From: JAJYTL01 sp046705265
GTDB taxonomy: Bacteria; Pseudomonadota; Alphaproteobacteria; Ferrovibrionales; Ferrovibrionaceae
DNA: 27,020 bases
Reading direction: 5' to 3'
NCBI GenBank assembly: GCA_046705265.1
Contig: JBJKQL010000158.1
Span: 1 to 27,020, forward strand
Part shown: positions 20,800 through 27,020 of the stretch, piece by piece
Numbering within the stretch: the first letter of the stretch is position 1
Layout: the number at the start of each line of letters is the position of its first letter
Notes under the pieces: model-generated
Told to the model about the DNA's origin: nothing
Database searches by the model: none
Seen by the model: the letters and a program-made list of their open reading frames with translations, nothing else
Translations under genes and position numbers: made by a program

Positions 20800-21783
20800 G
20801 TGCCGCGCACGGCCGGTCAGGACGGGTCGCGGGTGCTCGTCATCAAGCTCGGCGCGCTTGGCGATTTGGTGCAGGCCTTCGATGCCTTCCACGACATCCG
20901 CCGCTTTCACCGGCGCGACCGGGTGGTGCTTCTCACCACCGCGCCCTTCACGGCGTTCGCCCAGCGCATGCCGTGGTTCGACGAGGTCTGGCCGGATGGC
21001 CGGTCTCGGGCCGGTTTTGGCGCCGGCGCCACCTTGCGCCTGATCCGCCGGCTTCGCCGGAGCCGTTTCGCCCGCGTCTATGATCTTCAGTGCAACGACC
21101 GCACCGCGCTTTATTTCCATCTTTTGTTCGGGCGACACCGGCCGGATTGGGTCGGCACGGTCACGGGCGCGACGTTCCGCCCGGCACCGCCCCGGCCCGG
21201 CGAGCGCCACAACGCCGATCGCATGCGAGCCGAGCTTGCCTCGGCCGGCGTGCCCGAGGCACGGCCGACCGGCCTCGCATGGCTCGATGCCGATGTCGCG
21301 CCCTTGGCGCTGCCGGACCGCTTTGTTCTCTTGGTTCCGGGCTCGTCGCCGAGTCATCCCGAGAAGCGCTGGCCGGCCGAGCATTACGCCGCGCTCGGCG
21401 ACCGGCTTCGCGGCGAGCGCTATGAGGTGGTCTTGGCCGGAACCACCGCCGACAGCGAGCCGATTGCCGAGATCAAGCGGCGGCTTCCCGCGGCCATCAA
21501 CCTTATGGGCCGGACTTCGCTCATCGAGCTCGCGGCGGTGGCGCGCCGTGCCGCCGGCGCCGTCGGCAACGACACCGGGCCGGTGTTTCTCGCCGCGGCG
21601 CTCGGCACCCCGACCTTGATGTTGATGTCGCGCGTGACCGACCCCGAGCAATCGGCGCCGCGCGGCGCGATGGCATCCTGGCTCAGGCGCGACGATCTCG
21701 CCGCGCTTCCCGTCGAGGCGGTGGCGGCGGCGCTGCGGTGGCGCGCCGAAAACCCCGATTCCGCCGCGCGGTTCGAGGCATGA
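20800..21783 (+). CDS. Glycosyltransferase family 9 protein (heptosyltransferase-like)
   Basis: A 327-aa GT9 enzyme, closer to canonical LPS heptosyltransferases than the first copy. It opens with RVLVIKLGALGDLVQAFDAF (the GALGDxV block near residues 18-24). DLQCNDRTALYFHLLFG follows, then VLLVPGSSPSHPEKRWPAEH, which is the PG-SxPxKRWP signature, and GNDTGPVFLAAALGTPTL, the sugar-nucleotide motif. Start is GTG 20800, behind GAGAG. It overlaps the following GT4 gene as ATGA. Likely to add a heptose or similar sugar to the LPS core; the acceptor is unknown. Confidence 0.87.
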   Translation: MPRTAGQDGSRVLVIKLGALGDLVQAFDAFHDIRRFHRRDRVVLLTTAPFTAFAQRMPWFDEVWPDGRSRAGFGAGATLRLIRRLRRSRFARVYDLQCNDRTALYFHLLFGRHRPDWVGTVTGATFRPAPPRPGERHNADRMRAELASAGVPEARPTGLAWLDADVAPLALPDRFVLLVPGSSPSHPEKRWPAEHYAALGDRLRGERYEVVLAGTTADSEPIAEIKRRLPAAINLMGRTSLIELAAVARRAAGAVGNDTGPVFLAAALGTPTLMLMSRVTDPEQSAPRGAMASWLRRDDLAALPVEAVAAALRWRAENPDSAARFEA

Positions 21784-22892
21784 GCGCCAGGATCGCCATC
21801 GTGCTGCCGCGGCGCGAGCGCTTTTCGCTAAGCCGGTTCGGCGCCGTCGCGCTCACCGTCGACGACTACGTGCGCCATTCCGCCTTCCGTGGCGAGACCG
21901 CCATCTTGGGCCTCGCGGTCGAGGATCCGCGCAGCACCGCCTTTCACGCCGTGACGCCGAAAGACACTTTTTGGCGCCGCCGCACCTTGGGCTTCGCCGA
22001 GGGCTGCGCCGCCTACCTCGCGCCCGAGCCGCCGCGCCATATCGACGTTCATAACCGGGTCGAGATATTCGATCGCCTCGCCCGCCGCTTCCCGAAAGCT
22101 GCCGTCTCGCTGTGGCTGCACAACGATCCGCAGCAAATGCGCGGCGCGACGCGGGTGCGCGAGCGCCGGCAGATCCTCGCCCGCGCGCGTTTCGTCTTCT
22201 GCGTCAGTGACTGGGTGCGCGGCCGGTTTCTCGAGGGCATCGCACAAGAGAGCGAGCGGGTCGTGCTCTTGCCCTGCGCCATCGACGCCATGGCCGAGGC
22301 GGCCCGCGCCGCGGCGAAGGAGCCGCTGATTGTTTTCGTCGGCCGCGTCATCGGCGAAAAGGGCGCCCTGATTTTCGCCGAGGCGCTGGCCCAAGCCCTC
22401 CCCGCGCTTCCCGGATGGCAGGCGATGCTGATCGGCCCGGCCCGCGCCGATTCATCTTACGCGAGGCGCGTCGCGGCGGCGCTCGCGCCGCTCGGCTCCC
22501 GCGTCATCCGGTGCGATTTCGCACCCCATGACGAAGTCATGGCCACCTTCCGCCGTGCCGCCATCGCGGCCCTGCCCTCGACCTGGGACGAGCCCTTCGG
22601 CCGCACCGCGCTCGAGGCGATGGCGGCGGGCGCCGCGGTGATCGCGAGCCGCCGCGGCGGCCTGCCGGAAATCGTCGGCGACGCCGGCCTGATCCTCGAT
22701 CAGCCGACGCCGGCAAGCTTAAGCTCGGCACTGATCGATCTCGCGCGCGACGATGACGGTCGCGGCCGGTTCCAGCACCGCGCGCGGGCGCGGGCGGCCA
22801 AGCGATTCGACATCCGCCTTTGGGCGGCGTATCTCGATCAGCTTCGGTGCGACAGCGACCCCGAGCTTGCCGGCTGGCGCCGGCACGGCTAA
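21780..22892 (+). CDS. Glycosyltransferase family 4 protein
   Basis: A 370-aa retaining GT-B glycosyltransferase. The C-terminal half is typical GT4: LIVFVGRVIGEKGALIFAEA, a donor-site segment around RCDFAPHDEVMATFRRA, and the ExxxxxxxE motif in DEPFGRTALEAMAAGAAVIA followed by GGLPEIVGDAGLIL. The N-terminal half is specific to this subfamily. ATG 21780 overlaps the stop of the GT9 gene; an in-frame GTG 42 bases earlier is not needed. The last four bases overlap the end of the opposing rnd gene. Its partners suggest addition of a hexose to the LPS core. Confidence 0.86.
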   Translation: MSARIAIVLPRRERFSLSRFGAVALTVDDYVRHSAFRGETAILGLAVEDPRSTAFHAVTPKDTFWRRRTLGFAEGCAAYLAPEPPRHIDVHNRVEIFDRLARRFPKAAVSLWLHNDPQQMRGATRVRERRQILARARFVFCVSDWVRGRFLEGIAQESERVVLLPCAIDAMAEAARAAAKEPLIVFVGRVIGEKGALIFAEALAQALPALPGWQAMLIGPARADSSYARRVAAALAPLGSRVIRCDFAPHDEVMATFRRAAIAALPSTWDEPFGRTALEAMAAGAAVIASRRGGLPEIVGDAGLILDQPTPASLSSALIDLARDDDGRGRFQHRARARAAKRFDIRLWAAYLDQLRCDSDPELAGWRRHG

Positions 22893-23497
22893 TGCTGGAA
22901 AATATCGAAGTCCGGCCAGCCGAGAAGATCGAGTTCGGCGCGGGCAGGCAGGAACTTGAAGCAGGCCTCGGCGAGAGCGCGCCGACCCTCGCGCGCCAGC
23001 ATCTCGTCGAGCCGAGTCACGAGGCGATGCAGATGGAGCACGTCGGAGGCGGCATAGTCGAGCTGCGCCGGCTCCAGCGTCTCTGCGCCCCAGTCCGAGC
23101 TTTGCTGCTGCTTCGAGATCTCGACGCCGAGGAGATCGCGGCACAGATCGCGCAGGCCGTGGCGGTCGGTGTAGGTGCGCGTCAATCGCGAAGCGATCTT
23201 GGTGCAATAGATCGGCGCCGTGACGACGCCGAGGTAATGGCGCAACATGGCGATGTCGAAGCGGGCGAAATGGAAGATCTTCACCACCGTGGGATCGGCA
23301 AGGAGCCGCTTCAGGTTCGGCGCGTCATAGGCGCCTTTAGCGAACTGCACCAGATGGCAATCCTCGTCGCCGCCGCAAAGCTGCACCAGGCAGAGCCGGT
23401 CGCGGTGCGGCGCAAGGCCCATGGTCTCGGTATCGATGGCAACGCTGCCGGTAAAGCGCACGGTATCCGGCAGATCGCCCTTATGGAGATGGATCAT
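22889..23497 (-). CDS. rnd: Ribonuclease D-type 3'-5' exonuclease, short form
   Basis: A 202-aa DEDDy exonuclease. Motif I is IDTETMG (Asp22, Glu24), motif II IFHFARFDIAML (Asp81) and motif III YAASD (Tyr148, Asp152), so all four acidic metal ligands and the tyrosine are present. E. coli RNase D is about 375 aa with two HRDC domains for RNA binding; this one stops after the exonuclease domain, as do many alphaproteobacterial homologues. It probably trims tRNA or other RNA 3' ends, though its substrates cannot be read from sequence. It normally lies directly before kdsD in this class. Confidence 0.88.
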   Translation of the reverse strand: MIHLHKGDLPDTVRFTGSVAIDTETMGLAPHRDRLCLVQLCGGDEDCHLVQFAKGAYDAPNLKRLLADPTVVKIFHFARFDIAMLRHYLGVVTAPIYCTKIASRLTRTYTDRHGLRDLCRDLLGVEISKQQQSSDWGAETLEPAQLDYAASDVLHLHRLVTRLDEMLAREGRRALAEACFKFLPARAELDLLGWPDFDIFQH

Positions 23498-23550
23498 GTT
23501 CGGGCTATCCCCCTGCCCCCCGGCGCCGCATGCCTGACCAAGGAATGGTG

Positions 23551-23637
23551 TGGTGCCCAGGAGAAGACTCGAACTTCCACGACCGTAAGGCCACTAGCAC
23601 CTGAAGCTAGCGCGTCTACCAGTTCCGCCACCTGGGC
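23551..23637 (-). tRNA. tRNA-Leu (anticodon CAG)
   Basis: An 87-base class II tRNA on the minus strand. The acceptor stem GCCCAGG/CCTGGGC is perfect and CCA is encoded (23551-23553). The D arm is TGGCGGAACTGGTAGACG, anticodon stem CTAGC/GCTAG encloses TTCAGGT (anticodon CAG), a long variable arm follows (TGGCCTTACGGTCGT), and the T arm contains GTTCGAGTC. It reads CUG, the leading leucine codon of GC-rich genomes. Confidence 0.97.
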
Positions 23638-23649
23638 ACAGAGGCCGGA

Positions 23650-23678
23650 TTGGTAAATGCCGCGTCCCCTCCTGTCAA
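23650..23678 (-). promoter_or_regulatory. Promoter of tRNA-Leu
   Basis: A perfect -35 TTGACA (23673-23678) and a weak -10 TACCAA (23650-23655) are 17 bases apart, placing the start about five bases before the mature tRNA 5' end. Confidence 0.45.
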
Positions 23679-23691
23679 GGCGGCGCGTGGG

Positions 23692-23710
23692 CCGGCCCGG
23701 CAAGGGCCGG
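23692..23710. terminator. GC-rich hairpin between the DUF3467-like gene and tRNA-Leu
   Basis: CCGGCCC (23692-23698) and GGGCCGG (23704-23710) form a perfect seven-base-pair stem with a five-base loop, 13 bases past the DUF3467-like stop. No U-tract on either side, so it may pause or protect the mRNA end rather than terminate. Confidence 0.4.
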
Positions 23711-23723
23711 AAGAAGCCCCGCG

Positions 23724-24107
23724 TCAGGTGGCGAGCGGATTGTTGCGGATATTGAGCGCCTGCATGAGCGCCTCGCGGTTCGCCGCCGTCGGCCGGCCCT
23801 GCGCCGGCACCTTGATCGGCCCGATCTCGGCCTCGATCACCTCGAGCGCCATGTCAAGGTGCTCCTTGAGAAGCTTCAAGGTGGGCAGCGCCATCATCAC
23901 CGAAATTTCTTCCTGCATCACGTTCTGGCCGGTCGGCAGGCCGGTGGAGCAGCCGAAGATGACGTTGAAATCCATCGGGCTCAGGCGGAATTGAAAACCC
24001 GTGGCATAGGTGATGCGATAGAGCGGCGAGCGCATGATTGCCTGGCCGGCCGGGGCCGGCTGGGGCGCGGTCGCCGCGCTGGATTTTGCCGCGGGGGTCT
24101 CCGCCAT
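23724..24107 (-). CDS. DUF3467-like conserved hypothetical protein
   Basis: A 127-aa protein without signal peptide or membrane helix. After an Ala/Pro-rich linker (ATAPQPAPAGQA) comes a compact domain: SPLYRITYATGFQFRLSPMD, FNVIFGCSTGLPTGQ, EEISVMMALPTLKLLKEHL and ALEVIEAEIGPI. The pattern (a strand entering YAxxFxxxxSxxDFxxxFG, then a strand plus a long helix) recalls DUF3467, a small family of unknown function. The ATG at 24105-24107 lies seven bases after GGGAGGAG, a strong ribosome-binding site, so it is clearly expressed. The upstream frame extension is ignored. Function unknown. Confidence 0.6.
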   Translation of the reverse strand: MAETPAAKSSAATAPQPAPAGQAIMRSPLYRITYATGFQFRLSPMDFNVIFGCSTGLPTGQNVMQEEISVMMALPTLKLLKEHLDMALEVIEAEIGPIKVPAQGRPTAANREALMQALNIRNNPLAT

Positions 24108-24495
24108 GAATGAACTCCTCCCTAGATCGCCTGAAACGAGATCGCTCTGAATCGGGTCGGTTGACGTCATCCACCCGCTCCGATGCGAGCGAGTAGAGCG
24201 CGATTCGCGTTTGAAGTCGATCAGGCTTGAGCGGATCCCGTTGCGCTACGATCAGGATCGCCGAACTATGCGCGGGTGGTTAAGCGGGCGGGGCGCTGAG
24301 CGCCGCCCGGCCTGGCCGGCCGATGGTGCCTCAAAGATGCCCCGAAAGCGTAATCAGGCCGCGCTGGTCCAGGCTTTAGAACGCGGTATAATGCTTCTTT
24401 GCAAAGTCGCGGGGTTGCCGCGGCGGGTTGCAGGATTGACCGCCATATCTGGGCGACAGCCCCGTGCTCGGGCCAACGGTTCGGGAGGGACGAAT
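24108..24495. other. 388-base divergent intergenic region
   Basis: It separates the leftward DUF3467-like gene from the rightward DUF2189 gene. A consensus -10 TATAAT lies at 24387-24392 on the plus strand, but without a good -35. A GC-rich hairpin sits at 24286-24308 (GGGC/GCCC outside, GGCGC/GCGCC inside, loop TGA). A plus-strand frame runs through much of it into the DUF2189 gene, but nothing before ATG 24496 resembles the family. Confidence 0.5.
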
Positions 24496-25359
24496 ATGGC
24501 TACGATCAGAAATCCGGTCGAGTGGACGAGCGCGCAACTCGTGAATATCGGTCACGCCATGGCGTCAACCGGCCGCTCGCTGTCGCATATTGGCGAAACC
24601 GCCCATTCGCCGATGCCGGCGGTGGGCCGCATCGCCGTCGCCGATCTGCGCGACGTGTTCGCCAAGGCGTGGGCCGATTTCGGCGCCTTTCGCAGCGACG
24701 TCATTTTCATCTGCGCCGTCTATCCCGCGGTCGGCCTAGTGCTGGCGCGGCTGATCGTCGGCGACGACATGCTCCCCCTCGTCTTTCCGCTCGCCTCGGG
24801 CTTCGCGCTGATTGGCCCCTTCGCCGCGGTCGGCCTTTACGAAATGAGCCGGCGGCGCGAGCGGGGCCTGCCCGTCACCTGGGCCAATGTCTTCGACGTG
24901 GTGCGGGCGCCGGCGGCCGGCGCGATCCTGGTGCTCGGCCTCTTGCTCGCCGCTGCCTTGATCCTGTGGCTTGCCGCCGCTTGGGGCATCTATGACGTGA
25001 CTCTGGGGCCGGCGGCGCCGGCTTCCGTCGCCGGATTCATCCACGGCGTGTTCTTCACCGGCGCGGGATGGACGATGATCATTGTCGGTATCGGCGTCGG
25101 CGCGTTTTTCGCGATTGGCGCAGCCACGGTCGGCATTGTCGCGTTCCCGCTGTTGCTAGATCGCGATTGCGGGCTCGACACCGCGATCCGAACCTCGATC
25201 CGCGCGGTTGCCGCCAATCCGGGGCCGATGGTGGTCTGGGGCCTGATCGTCGCCGCCGGGCTGGTGATCGGATCAATCCCACTTTTCGTCGGCTTGATCG
25301 TGGTCCTGCCGGTGCTTGGACACGCGACGTGGCACCTCTATCGCAAGTTGGTGCAATAG
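24496..25359 (+). CDS. DUF2189 family integral membrane protein
   Basis: A 287-aa inner-membrane protein with about six transmembrane segments. DUF2189 features are the DLRDVFAKAWADFGAFRSD lead-in, VIFICAVYPAVGLVLARLIV, LVFPLASGFALIGPFAAVGL followed by YEMSRRRERG, FPLLLDRDCGLDTAIRTSIR, and the C-terminal VLPVLGHATWHLYRKLV. An N-terminal soluble part of about 50 residues precedes the domain. The family is widespread in alphaproteobacteria; its function is not established. The ATG follows GGGAGGG by five bases. It converges on clpS, ending 29 bases before the clpS stop. Confidence 0.85.
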   Translation: MATIRNPVEWTSAQLVNIGHAMASTGRSLSHIGETAHSPMPAVGRIAVADLRDVFAKAWADFGAFRSDVIFICAVYPAVGLVLARLIVGDDMLPLVFPLASGFALIGPFAAVGLYEMSRRRERGLPVTWANVFDVVRAPAAGAILVLGLLLAAALILWLAAAWGIYDVTLGPAAPASVAGFIHGVFFTGAGWTMIIVGIGVGAFFAIGAATVGIVAFPLLLDRDCGLDTAIRTSIRAVAANPGPMVVWGLIVAAGLVIGSIPLFVGLIVVLPVLGHATWHLYRKLVQ

Positions 25360-25388
25360 AAGGCGCCGGGGCGAAGAACGTGGCCCGC

Positions 25389-25694
25389 CTATTCCTCGGG
25401 CTCGGTGGTGAAGAGCAGCGGATAGCCGTTTTCCCGACCCGCCTCGGTTGCCCGCACGGCCTTGGTTTCGGCAACGTCCTTGGTGTAGACGGCGACAACG
25501 CAGGCGCCTTGTCGATGCGCGGTGATCATCACCCGATAGGCCTGTTCCTTGGTCATGCGGAACTCGGTCTTCAACACCGTGACGACGAATTCGCGCGGCG
25601 TGTAGTCGTCGTTGAGGAGAATGACCTTATGCAGGCGCGGCCGCGCCGTCTTCACCCGGGCCTTGGTGCGTGGCTTGGTAGTGATCTCGGTCAT
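25389..25694 (-). CDS. clpS: ATP-dependent Clp protease adaptor ClpS
   Basis: A 101-aa adaptor that delivers N-degron substrates to ClpAP. A flexible basic N-terminal arm (TKPRTKARVKTARPRL) needed for delivery is followed by the ClpS core: HKVILLNDDYTPREFVVTVL, which contains the NDD(Y/F)TP substrate-pocket block, KEQAYRVMITAHRQGACVVA and VYTKDVAETKA. The usual partner clpA is not in the window. It is divergent from htpX across 148 bases without a clear promoter. Length and motifs are standard. Confidence 0.95.
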   Translation of the reverse strand: MTEITTKPRTKARVKTARPRLHKVILLNDDYTPREFVVTVLKTEFRMTKEQAYRVMITAHRQGACVVAVYTKDVAETKAVRATEAGRENGYPLLFTTEPEE

Positions 25695-25842
25695 CGGAAG
25701 ACTGCCTCCCGGTCATGCCCCCGCGCAATGCACGACCAGGAAATTTTCGCACGTCGGGCGCCATCCGTCCATGCCGGGCGATGGCGCCGAAATCGGTCGC
25801 CGCGAAGCCTTGCTCCGCGTAACTCGGGAGTTGTGTAAAGCC

Positions 25843-26721
25843 ATGTTCCGTACCGGACTTCTGATCGCCGCCCTGACTGCCTTTTTCATGGCCCTCGGAT
25901 ACTGGATCGGCGGCGGCCAAGGCATGCTAGCCGCGCTCGTTGCCGCCGGCGCGGTCAACTTCATCGCCTATTGGAGCGCCGATAAGGCCGTGCTCGCGCT
26001 CTATGGCGCCCGCGAGGCGAGCGAGGTGGACGAGCCCGAGCTTTTCCGTATCGTGCGCGATCTGGCCCGGCGGGCCGAGCTGCCGGCGCCGAGAATCTAT
26101 GTCATCGAAAGCAAGCAGCCCAACGCCTTCGCCACCGGGCGCGATCCCGAGCACGCGACGGTCGCGGTCACGCAAGGCCTCTTGCGCACGCTGACGCGCC
26201 AGGAGATCACCGGCGTTCTCGCTCACGAGCTCGCGCATGTGAAACACCGCGACACCTTGACCATGACGATCACGGCGACGCTCGCCGGCGCCATCGGCAT
26301 GGTGGCGAATTTCCTAATCCTGTTCGCCGCCGGCCGCAACGGCGCGCGCGCACATCCCGTGGGCGTCGTCGTCGGGCTTCTGATCATGTTTCTCGCGCCG
26401 CTCGCCGCGACCTTGGTGCAACTCGCCGTGTCGCGCACGCGGGAATACGCCGCCGACGCGGCGGCGGCCGAGATCACCGGCCAGCCGTTCTGGCTCGCCG
26501 ACGCCCTGGCGCGCATCGCCGAACGCGCACGCTATATCGCGAACGAGGACGCCGAACGCAATCCGGCGACGGCGCATCTATTCATTGTCAATCCGCTCCG
26601 CGGCGACTATCTCGGCAGTTTGTTCGCCACCCATCCGCGGGTCGAGGCGCGGATCGCCCGGCTCACCGCCTTTTCGAAGGCGGCATCGCCCTGGGCGGCG
26701 TCGCACCGACGGCCCTATTGA
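25843..26721 (+). CDS. htpX: Zinc metalloprotease HtpX
   Basis: A 292-aa M48-family membrane protease for quality control of membrane proteins. Two N-terminal transmembrane helices (about 5-22 and 28-45) precede the catalytic domain. ESKQPNAFATGRDPEHATVA and the zinc site HELAHVKHRDTLT (HExxH at 128-132) are canonical, and the third ligand is Glu201 in VSRTREYAAD. Two further helices lie at about 143-163 and 173-195. The C-terminal ATHPRVEARIARL is the usual end block. ATG 25843 lies 11 bases after GGGAG; the frame extends 77 codons upstream, but that part is not family-like and overlaps clpS. Confidence 0.95.
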   Translation: MFRTGLLIAALTAFFMALGYWIGGGQGMLAALVAAGAVNFIAYWSADKAVLALYGAREASEVDEPELFRIVRDLARRAELPAPRIYVIESKQPNAFATGRDPEHATVAVTQGLLRTLTRQEITGVLAHELAHVKHRDTLTMTITATLAGAIGMVANFLILFAAGRNGARAHPVGVVVGLLIMFLAPLAATLVQLAVSRTREYAADAAAAEITGQPFWLADALARIAERARYIANEDAERNPATAHLFIVNPLRGDYLGSLFATHPRVEARIARLTAFSKAASPWAASHRRPY

Positions 26722-26774
26722 CCGCCCCATCGCGGTCGGCGGCGCGGCCAGAATGGTGGATGCGGAGTTGGAAC

Positions 26775-27020
26775 ATGCGCCCTAGGCACCGGTTTCTCAC
26801 CGCGCCGGCGCTGGTCGCCGGCATCATGGCTATCACCGCGCCCGTCCTTGCAGCCGGTGCCCCCCTCCGTCTCGGCGACCTCGCGATCGGCGCCGCCGGC
26901 CCGGGGCGGCTGGACATCGGCCTTGGCGCCTTCAACTTCTATCGCCGTGGCCCGGCCCCCGGCCACCACCAGTATACCCCACCCCCGCGGGCCTGGGGCG
27001 GCGGGCCGCGCCCCTTAGGC
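26775..27020 (+). CDS. Exported protein of unknown function, N-terminus only
   Basis: From ATG 26775 the frame is open for 82 codons to the window edge. A signal peptide is clear: MRPRHRFLTAPALVAGIMAI then TAPVLAAG, with probable cleavage after LAA. The mature start APLRLGDLAIGAA is followed by RLDIGLGAFNFYRRG and a Pro/Gly/His-rich stretch. The LDIGLGAFNFY segment faintly recalls outer-membrane lipid A deacylase-like (PagL/acyloxyacyl hydrolase) proteins, which begin with a similar beta strand, but this is too short to assign. It follows htpX by 53 bases. Confidence 0.6.
   Translation, partial: MRPRHRFLTAPALVAGIMAITAPVLAAGAPLRLGDLAIGAAGPGRLDIGLGAFNFYRRGPAPGHHQYTPPPRAWGGGPRPLG

Noticed and set aside
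20680..21651. 323-codon minus-strand ORF antisense to the second GT9 gene
   Set aside because: Shadow frame; the plus-strand gene has intact GT9 motifs and operon overlaps.
24286..24308. Strong GC-rich hairpin in the DUF3467/DUF2189 divergent region
   Set aside because: It follows no gene end and precedes no U-tract, so I do not call it a terminator; it may simply reflect GC content.

Overview
The window reads as a GC-rich alphaproteobacterial chromosome, with Rhodospirillales/Acetobacteraceae-like as the best guess and only moderate certainty below class level. The reasons are the class-typical block TIGR02300 gene | aroA-cmk-rpsA-ihfB, the kdsD-lptC-lptA-lptB-rpoN...ptsN block, a class II AroA, ClpS, and a DUF1150 gene beside Hsp20. 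Most of it is core chromosome. Accessory material is limited to the first ~400 bases and an LPS glycosyltransferase block.

Left edge (1-3328). The N-terminus of an IS630-like transposase runs off the edge behind a consensus promoter and is followed by an unrecognised 45-residue ORF. Next come a ModE-type DNA-binding protein, a perfect ModE-box-like inverted repeat, and a three-gene ABC transporter (Tat-exported binding protein, permease, ATPase) that most resembles tungstate/molybdate uptake. Neither the regulator nor the ATPase carries a visible oxyanion-sensing domain.

Housekeeping block (3363-11237). aroA, cmk, rpsA, ihfB and a LapA-like gene run leftward. The TIGR02300 gene, tRNA-Ala(GGC), speD-speE (spermidine synthesis), hsp20 and a DUF1150 gene run rightward. 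The hsp20 leader can fold so that its Shine-Dalgarno pairs with an upstream stretch in a way that recalls ROSE RNA thermometers.

Envelope/RpoN block (11275-17740, all leftward). kdsD, lptC, lptA, lptB and rpoN form a tight operon that makes the KDO precursor, builds the LPS-transport machinery and encodes sigma-54. A VOC-family gene and ptsN follow. The hpf gene usually found between rpoN and ptsN is missing. The operon's upstream region holds a sigma-70-like promoter overlapped by a near-consensus sigma-54 site, suggesting feedback by RpoN on its own operon. Just upstream is a strong intrinsic terminator that ends a transcript with no convincing ORF, a candidate small RNA.

LPS block and right edge (18130-27020). 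Two GT9 enzymes, an O-antigen ligase-like protein and a GT4 enzyme sit on the plus strand between kdsD and a short ribonuclease D, a pair usually adjacent in alphaproteobacteria. After rnd come tRNA-Leu(CAG), a DUF3467-like gene, a DUF2189 membrane protein, clpS, htpX and the N-terminus of an exported protein cut by the window edge. No CRISPR array, prophage or large mobile island is visible. The most interesting signals are regulatory (ROSE-like leader, RpoN feedback site, orphan structured RNA) rather than a new multi-gene system.
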